Positions 58,950 to 64,000 of a stretch of 64,000 nt of DNA are shown piece by piece. The stretch comes from Anaeromyxobacter dehalogenans 2CP-1. Lineage in GTDB: Bacteria > Myxococcota > Myxococcia > Myxococcales > Anaeromyxobacteraceae. Both the position numbers and the translations under genes were made by a program. Every line of letters starts with the position of its first letter. The stretch's first letter is position 1. The notes beneath the pieces are model-generated. The model searched no databases. It was not told the DNA's origin and saw nothing but the letters and a program-made list of their open reading frames with translations. Where the stretch lies: NCBI RefSeq assembly GCF_000022145.1, contig NC_011891.1, positions 930,001-994,000 on the forward strand. The letters run 5' to 3'.

Positions 58950-61900
58950 TCAGCGGGGTTCGGGCGGCTCCACCGGCGGGCTGCGCTGCTTCGCGTGCAG
59001 GCCGGGGAGGTCGCGCGGTGCGTGGATCCGCGGCTCGGGCTCGCGCAGCGCCACGCCGTCGGTGACCGAGCGGCGGCCCTGCGAGTGGCGGCCGGGCCGG
59101 ATGGCGCCGGTGAGCGCCTTCGACTCCTGGATGCTGACGTTGGGATCCGCCACGAAGCCGATGAGCTCGTTCGCCGGATCGCCGGTCACCCGGCCCACGT
59201 AGCTCCAGTGGTAGGGCAGGCCGATGGTGTGCACCGTCCGGCCGCCCTTCACCCGGAGCGGGCGCACGCGGTCGGTGACCAGCACCCGGCACTCGATCTC
59301 GCCGCGCGCGGTGGTGATGGTGGCCCAGCCGCCGTTGCGCAGGCCGCGCTCGGCGGCGAGCTCGCGCGACACCTCGCAGAACATCTCCGGCTGCAGCTCG
59401 GACAGCCAGGACAGCCAGCGGCTCATCCCGCCGGCGGTGTGGTGCTCGGTGAGGCGGTAGGTGGTGAGGACGAACGGGAAGCGCGGGTCGCCCCAGGCGG
59501 CGTGGTACGGGTTGTCGCGGCGGTGCCACTCCATGCGCGCGGGGTTGCACTGCTGCGGGTAGAGCGGGTTCTCGAGGACCGACTCCTCCGGCTCGTAGTG
59601 CGTCGGGAACGGACCGTCGAGGAGGCCGGACGGCGCGAACAGCCAGCCCTTGCCGTCCGCCTGCATGATGAACGCGTCGTCGCCGGAGATGGCGGCGGTG
59701 CCGCGGGCCCCGGGCGGCGGGCGGTAGGAGGGCGGCCGGTCCTTGACGAAGTCCGGCACGTCGTAGCCGGTCCACTGCCGCTTGTCCTCGTCCCACCAGA
59801 CGTAGCGCTTCCGCTCGGACCAGGGCCGGCCCTCGGGATCCGCGGAGGTGCGGTTGTAGAGGATGCGGCGGTTGGCGGGCCAGGCCCAGCCCCAGTCCGG
59901 CGCCACCCAGTGCTGCTCGCGCTCGGGCCGGCGGCGCGCGGTCTGGTTCACCCCGTCCTTGAAGCACCCGGAGTAGATCCAGCAGCCGCACGCGGTGGAG
60001 CCGTCGTCCTTCAGCTCGGCGAACCCGGGCACCGGCTTGCCGTCCGCCACCGTGAACCCGTTCACCTCCTTCAGCACCGCCGCGGCGTCGGGGTCCTCCT
60101 GCGGGCCGCGGGTCGGGTAGTCCCAGGTCAGCGCCTGGATCGCCCGATCCTTCGGATCGCCCGACCCGGCGTAGAGCGCCTTGAGGCGCTTGCCGAGGTG
60201 GTAGGTGAAGTGCAGCTCGCTGCGGCAGTCGCCGCGCGGCTCCACCGCCCGGTGGTGCCACTGCAGCATGCGCTGCGTGTTCGTGAAGGAGCCGTCCTTC
60301 TCGGTGTGGGTGGCGGCCGGGAAGAAGAACACCTCGGTGCGGATCTCCTCCGGCCGCACCTCGCCGCGCGCGATCTCGGGGGCGGTGCGCCAGAACTCCG
60401 CCGTCTCGGTGAGCGTGAAGTCGCGCACCACCAGCCAGTCGAGCTCGCGCAGGCCCTTGCGGTGCAGGGCGCCGTGCATCGATCCGACGGTCGGGTTCTC
60501 GCCCATCACGAAGTAGCCCTTCAGCTTCCCGTCGGCCATCTCGGACACGGTCACCATGTGCGAGTGGTTGCCGGTGAGGCGCGGCAGGAGGTCGAACAGG
60601 AAGTCGTTCTCCGCGGTGGCGGCGGTGCCGAACCAGGCCTTGCACAGCGAGACCACGTACTTGCGGAACTCGCTCCACCAGTGCGTCGCGGAGGCGTTGT
60701 TGTTGACGTACTGGTCGAGGCCGCGGTCGGGCAGCGAGGCGTGCGGCATGGGCAGGTAGCCGGGCAGGATGTCGAACAGGGTCGGGATGTCGGTGGAGCC
60801 CTGGATGGACGCGTGGCCGCGCAGCGCCATGATCCCGCCGCCCGGCCGCCCGATGTTGCCGAGCAGCAGCTGCAGGATCGCCGCGGTGCGGATGTACTGC
60901 ACGCCCACGGTGTGCTGGGTCCAGCCCACCGCGTAGCAGAACGCGCCGGTGCGCTCGCGCCCGGAGTTCCGGCCCAGCGTCTCGGCGACCTTCAGGAAGA
61001 GCGCCTGCGGGATCCCGCAGGTCTCCTCGACCCGCTCCGGCGTGTAGCGGGCGAAGTGCTTCTTGAGGAGCTGGAACACGCAGCGCGGGTGCTGCAGCGT
61101 CGGGTCGGTCTCGCGCTCGAGCATCTTCGTGCCGCGCAGGTCGCTGCGGCCGGCGCCCTTCTCGCCGTACACGAGCTTGTGGCCTGCGGCCGGCACGACG
61201 CCGTCCACGCCCTGGTACTTCCAGGTCTCCCACGAGTAGCTGTTCGACTGCGCGTCGAAGCCGCTGAAGAAGCCCTCCAGCTCCTCGGTGTCGCGGAAGT
61301 TCTCGTCGATGATCGTCGAGGCGTTGGTGTACGCGAGCACGTACTCCTTGAACCAGAGGTCGTGCTCGAGCACGTGGTGGATGATCCCGCCCAGGAACGC
61401 GATGTCGCTGCCCGGTCGGATGGGGACGTGCAGGTCGGCCACCGCGCTGGTGCGGGTGAAGCGGGGATCCACGTGGATGACGGTGGCGCCCCGGTTCTTC
61501 GCCTCCATCACCCAGCGGAAGGCCACCGGGTGGCACTCGGCCATGTTCGACCCCTGCACGACGATCCAGTCGGAGTTCTGGAGGTCGCCGGGGAACGTGG
61601 TGGCGCCGCCGCGGCCGAACGAGATCCCCAGACCGGGGACCGTGGAGCTGTGTCAGATCCGCGCCTGGTTCTCCACCTGCACCACGCCGAGCGCGGTGAA
61701 GAGCTTCTTGAGCAGGTAGTTCTCCTCGTTGTCGAGCGTGGCGCCGCCGAGGTGGGCGATGCCGAGCGTGCGCCGCACCTGGTCGCCGTGGTGCTCGGCC
61801 CCCTCCTCCTCGATCCGCTCCTGCCACGTCTCGTCGCGCGCCTTCTTCACCCGCCGGGCGACCATCTCCATGGCCTGCTCGAGCGGCAGGGTCTCCCACG

Positions 61901-62240
61901 ACGTGCCGCCGGGCCGGCGGTAGAGCACCTGCTCGAGGCGGTGCGCGCCGGTCACGAGCTGGAACGTCGCCGCGCCCTTGGGGCAGAGGCAGCCCTGCGA
62001 GACCGGGGAGTCGGGGTCGCCCTCGATGTCGATGATCTTCTCGTCCTTCACGTAGACGAGCTGCCCGCAGCCGACCGCGCAGTACGGGCAGACGGACCGC
62101 GCCACGCGATCCGCCGACGCGGTGCGTGGCGCGAGCGAGCGCGTGCGCGGCGAGGCGGCCGTCGAGCCCAGGCCCGACGGATCGCGGTCGTGGAGCTGGC
62201 GGAGCACCGGCCAGTCCGAGAGGACGGGAAGCTTCGGCAT
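58950..62240 (-). CDS. fdhA: Selenocysteine formate dehydrogenase catalytic subunit
   Basis: This 1096-residue molybdopterin enzyme oxidises formate to CO2. An in-frame UGA at codon 196 (61655-61653) lies in NQARI-U-HSSTVPGLG, exactly where formate dehydrogenases carry selenocysteine, and the frame continues with typical sequence (SFGRGGATTF) to 58950. The 4Fe-4S motif CPYCAVGC...CLCPKG is at about 51-85. A hairpin after the UGA fits a bacterial SECIS. The N-terminus has no twin-arginine motif. Translated without recoding it appears as two broken genes. selA, selB, selC and selD are not in the window. Confidence 0.95.
61623..61655 (-). promoter_or_regulatory. bSECIS-like hairpin after the fdhA UGA
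   Basis: Read on the minus strand, GGTCCCC (61641-61635) pairs with GGGGATC (61629-61623), seven pairs including one G-T, closing a GGTCT loop. The loop begins 18 bases after the UGA. The GGU apical loop and spacing match what I recall of the E. coli fdhF SECIS, which SelB reads. Confidence 0.75.
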
Positions 62241-62314
62241 CGCAGGGATCTCCTGCGCTGAAGCTCCGTCTCGGCCGGTGCAGCGGCAACCGGCCCCGCG
62301 CCGCCAGGGCGCGT

Positions 62315-62491
62315 GCGCTCAGAGCGCGTGAATCCATCCCCGGACCGAGCCAGGCGGTCGAGACGCGAGCAGCGCGAGGCGCGACGACCGAGCATGCCCG
62401 TCGGCATGTGAGGGAGGAGCAACGACGCGATGCGACGCGGATCGGCCGCCGCGGCGACGGGAGGGGATGGGTTCACGTGCTCTCAGAGCGC
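62315..62491. repeat. Inverted-repeat element between fdhD and fdhA
   Basis: Left arm 62315-62341 and right arm 62463-62491 are inverted copies of each other, differing at a few bases and a 2-base indel. They enclose about 120 bases that contain a small CATGCC/GGCATG hairpin (62393-62408) and repeated CGCGA/GACGCG words. No coding potential is evident inside. It could be a small non-autonomous element or a folded RNA leader. Confidence 0.6.
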
Positions 62492-62497
62492 GTGCTC

Positions 62498-63364
62498 TCA
62501 GGGCCCGGTCAGCCCGAGGCGCTCGCCGTTCGCGTAGACGTTCATGCGCTCGCCGCGCACGAAGCCGCAGAGCGTCACGCCGGCGGCGCGGGCCAGGTCC
62601 ACGGCCAGGCTGGACGGCGCCGACACGCTCGCGATCACCGGCACGCCGGCCGCCGCGGCCTTCTGCACGATCTCGAAGCCGGCGCGCCCGCTCACCGCGA
62701 GCAGCGCCGGCGCGGGGCCGGCCGCGGCGCGCGGGCCGACGCGCCCCGCCCGCAGCGCGGCGCCGACCACCTTGTCCACCGCGTTGTGCCGCCCCACGTC
62801 CTCCGCGGACGCGATCGGCGCGCCGTCGCGGCCCACCAGCACCGCCGCGTGCAGCCCGCCGGTGCGCTCGAACACGGGCTGGCTGCGCGCCAGGATCTCC
62901 ATGCCGGCCGCGACGAGCGCCGGCGCGACCGGCTCGCCCGCCGGCAGCGGGTGGATCCGCTCCATGAGGTGGTCGATGCTCAGCCGGCCGCAGACGCCGC
63001 AGGCGGCGCTCACCGGGACGAACCGGCGGCCTTCCAGGATCCGCTCGGGGTCGATGCGCATGCCGGCCGCGGACCGGACGTCCATCACGTTGCCGTACCC
63101 CTCCTCGCCGGGCCGGCCGCAGTGGATGACCGTTCCCACGTCCTCGACGCCGGCGATGATGCCCTCGGCGAACAGGAAGCCGAGCGCCAGGTCGGCGTCG
63201 GCGCCGGGCGTCCGCATGGTCGTCGCGAGCCGGTCGCCGTCCACGCGGATCTCGAGCGGCTCCTCGACGGCGACGGCGTCGCGCACGGCGCCGCCGTTTC
63301 GCAGCACCGTCCGCTCCGCCACGGCGCCCGCCGGCGCGGCGGCGCGCCTGAGGGAGGTTTCCAT
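62498..63364 (-). CDS. fdhD: Formate dehydrogenase sulfurtransferase/accessory protein FdhD
   Basis: FdhD (288 residues) delivers sulfur to the molybdenum cofactor of formate dehydrogenase. The sulfur-carrying loop SAACGVCG has Cys122 and Cys125. RTPGADADLALGFLFAEGII, AEDVGRHNAVDKVVG and SGRAGFEIVQKAA are family blocks. The length is typical. It is the first gene of the formate module, 257 bases upstream of fdhA, with the inverted-repeat element between. Confidence 0.95.
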   Translation of the reverse strand: METSLRRAAAPAGAVAERTVLRNGGAVRDAVAVEEPLEIRVDGDRLATTMRTPGADADLALGFLFAEGIIAGVEDVGTVIHCGRPGEEGYGNVMDVRSAAGMRIDPERILEGRRFVPVSAACGVCGRLSIDHLMERIHPLPAGEPVAPALVAAGMEILARSQPVFERTGGLHAAVLVGRDGAPIASAEDVGRHNAVDKVVGAALRAGRVGPRAAAGPAPALLAVSGRAGFEIVQKAAAAGVPVIASVSAPSSLAVDLARAAGVTLCGFVRGERMNVYANGERLGLTGP

Positions 63365-63669
63365 GGCGGGAAGGTAACGGAGCGGCCGCCCGCGCGGGCG
63401 GAAAAGAGCGGAGGTGGGGCGCGCGCCGGGCGGTCCGGTCGCGCGCCCCGGGAGCTGCCGCCGTGACCCGGCAGCTCGCGAGCGAAGCTAATCGACCCGC
63501 GCCGCGGACGCAGCGGTCCGGGCGGGACGTTTCGGGTCCGTCACATCCGTCCTCCTGCCCGCTCCGTGAGCGGTGCTGCTCCGGTGGGCAGGCGGCGCCG
63601 CGCGGCCGCGCAAGCGCTGCGCGCGGGCGCGTCGTGCGCCCGTCGGAGAGCCCGCTTAAGCTAGACCGC
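63365..63669. other. Divergent intergenic region after fdhD
   Basis: This 305-base gap separates fdhD from the last gene. It contains a three-way-junction-like fold: CCTGCCC (63554-63560) pairs with GGGCAGG (63586-63592) and encloses GCTC/GAGC and CGG/CCG arms. I cannot match it to a known riboswitch. No clear promoter consensus was found. Confidence 0.3.
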
Positions 63670-64000
63670 TTGCGAGCGATCCCTGCCAGCCCGGCGCCCG
63701 TTCTCGAGGGCGACACGCTCACCGCGGCGGCGCGCGCCATCGTGGCCGAGGAGGAGGCGCTCCTCGCCACCGTGCAGCGGGCGCTCGCGGCCCGGCTCGC
63801 GCCGGCGCGCGGGGAGGGCGATCTGGTCGGGCGCCTGAGGGACCTGCGCGACGAGGCGCTGGAGGCGACGCCCAAGGACCTGCCCACGGTCTTCCAGGAG
63901 ATGGGCCTCCTGCGCGCGGTGATGGAGCGCGTCCGCCCCGACCAGCTCCCGGACCCCGCCGCGCCGTACTTCGCGCACCTGCGCGTGCACGAGGGCGGCG
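63670..64000 (+). CDS. Probable superfamily 1 DNA helicase (UvrD/HelD-like), N-terminus
   Basis: Only about 110 N-terminal residues are in the window; the gene continues past 64000. The segment ARAIVAEEEALLATVQRAL is an alpha-helical coil, and RLRDLRDEALEATPKDLPTVFQEMGLLRAV followed by PAAPYFAHLRV resembles the N-terminal arm of HelD/UvrD-type helicases. No Walker motif is reached. TTG at 63670 was chosen as start; GTG at 63634 in the same frame is an alternative, and neither has a good ribosome site. The assignment is a weak pattern match. Confidence 0.45.
   Translation, partial: MRAIPASPAPVLEGDTLTAAARAIVAEEEALLATVQRALAARLAPARGEGDLVGRLRDLRDEALEATPKDLPTVFQEMGLLRAVMERVRPDQLPDPAAPYFAHLRVHEGG

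Noticed and set aside
61653-61655. fdhA as a pseudogene with a nonsense mutation
   Set aside because: The stop is UGA exactly at the selenocysteine site, a SECIS-like hairpin follows, and the rest of the frame is intact and conserved, so recoding explains it better.
62241-62318. A sigma-54 promoter in front of fdhA, as in E. coli fdhF
   Set aside because: A TTGC box is present on the minus strand, but the required GG is not at the right distance, so the -24/-12 pair is absent.
63365-63669. A selC (selenocysteine tRNA) gene or molybdenum cofactor riboswitch next to the formate module
   Set aside because: The three-way fold found there lacks tRNA-like arms and anticodon, and its sequence does not match the conserved Moco-riboswitch core as I know it.

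Overview
The window reads as very GC-rich chromosomal DNA with the third-codon-position bias, large hypothetical fraction and respiratory gene set of a Myxococcota member. The combination of an Alternative Complex III/caa3 oxidase operon, a selenocysteine formate dehydrogenase and a degenerate NtrC-type regulator fits Anaeromyxobacter best. The genus is an inference from gene content, not a database match. No tRNA, rRNA, CRISPR array, integrase or insertion sequence was seen.

Layout. 1-5880: end of an Acg-type nitroreductase, a methyltransferase, and sucAB (2-oxoglutarate dehydrogenase E1 and E2, without E3). 5897-13285: a DUF72 protein overlapping a ligase-polymerase LigD, two tandem paralogous lipoproteins, the helicase HrpB and a small heat-shock protein gene broken by one missing base. 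13509-18935: clpS-clpA, a secreted S9 peptidase and aat, i.e. most of a bacterial N-degron pathway. 19003-20802: a Ser/Pro-rich envelope protein and an ECF sigma factor carrying its own zinc-finger anti-sigma-like domain. 21085-33415: one tightly coupled respiratory operon, actABCDEF, a small membrane protein, sco, and coxBACD (caa3 type); it should carry electrons from quinol through Alternative Complex III to oxygen.

33665-40092: four co-directional genes (sensory-rhodopsin-transducer-family protein, ThDP enzyme, mandelate-racemase-type enolase, FAD/Fe-S 2-hydroxyacid dehydrogenase) that look like an uncharacterised 2-hydroxyacid or sugar-acid pathway. 40059-45890: a macro-domain protein, an NtrC-like regulator whose key motifs are degenerate, and a System II cytochrome c maturation pair (ccsA, ccs1) with a near-consensus sigma-54 promoter; then an orphan anti-sigma-K-like membrane protein. 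45924-53420: LigC-type DNA ligase and gltBD (glutamate synthase). 53493-63364, all on the minus strand: a coiled-coil lipoprotein, then a formate module read in the order fdhD, fdhA (selenoprotein), fdhB, nrfD-type subunit, moaA, and an oxalate/formate-type transporter. The last 330 bases hold the start of a probable superfamily 1 helicase.

The main points for follow-up are the degenerate sigma-54 regulator with matching sigma-54 promoters and a shared GCACC/GGTGC motif, the four-gene cluster at 33665-40092, the UGA-encoded selenocysteine with its hairpin in fdhA, the frameshifted hsp20, and the inverted-repeat element between fdhD and fdhA.
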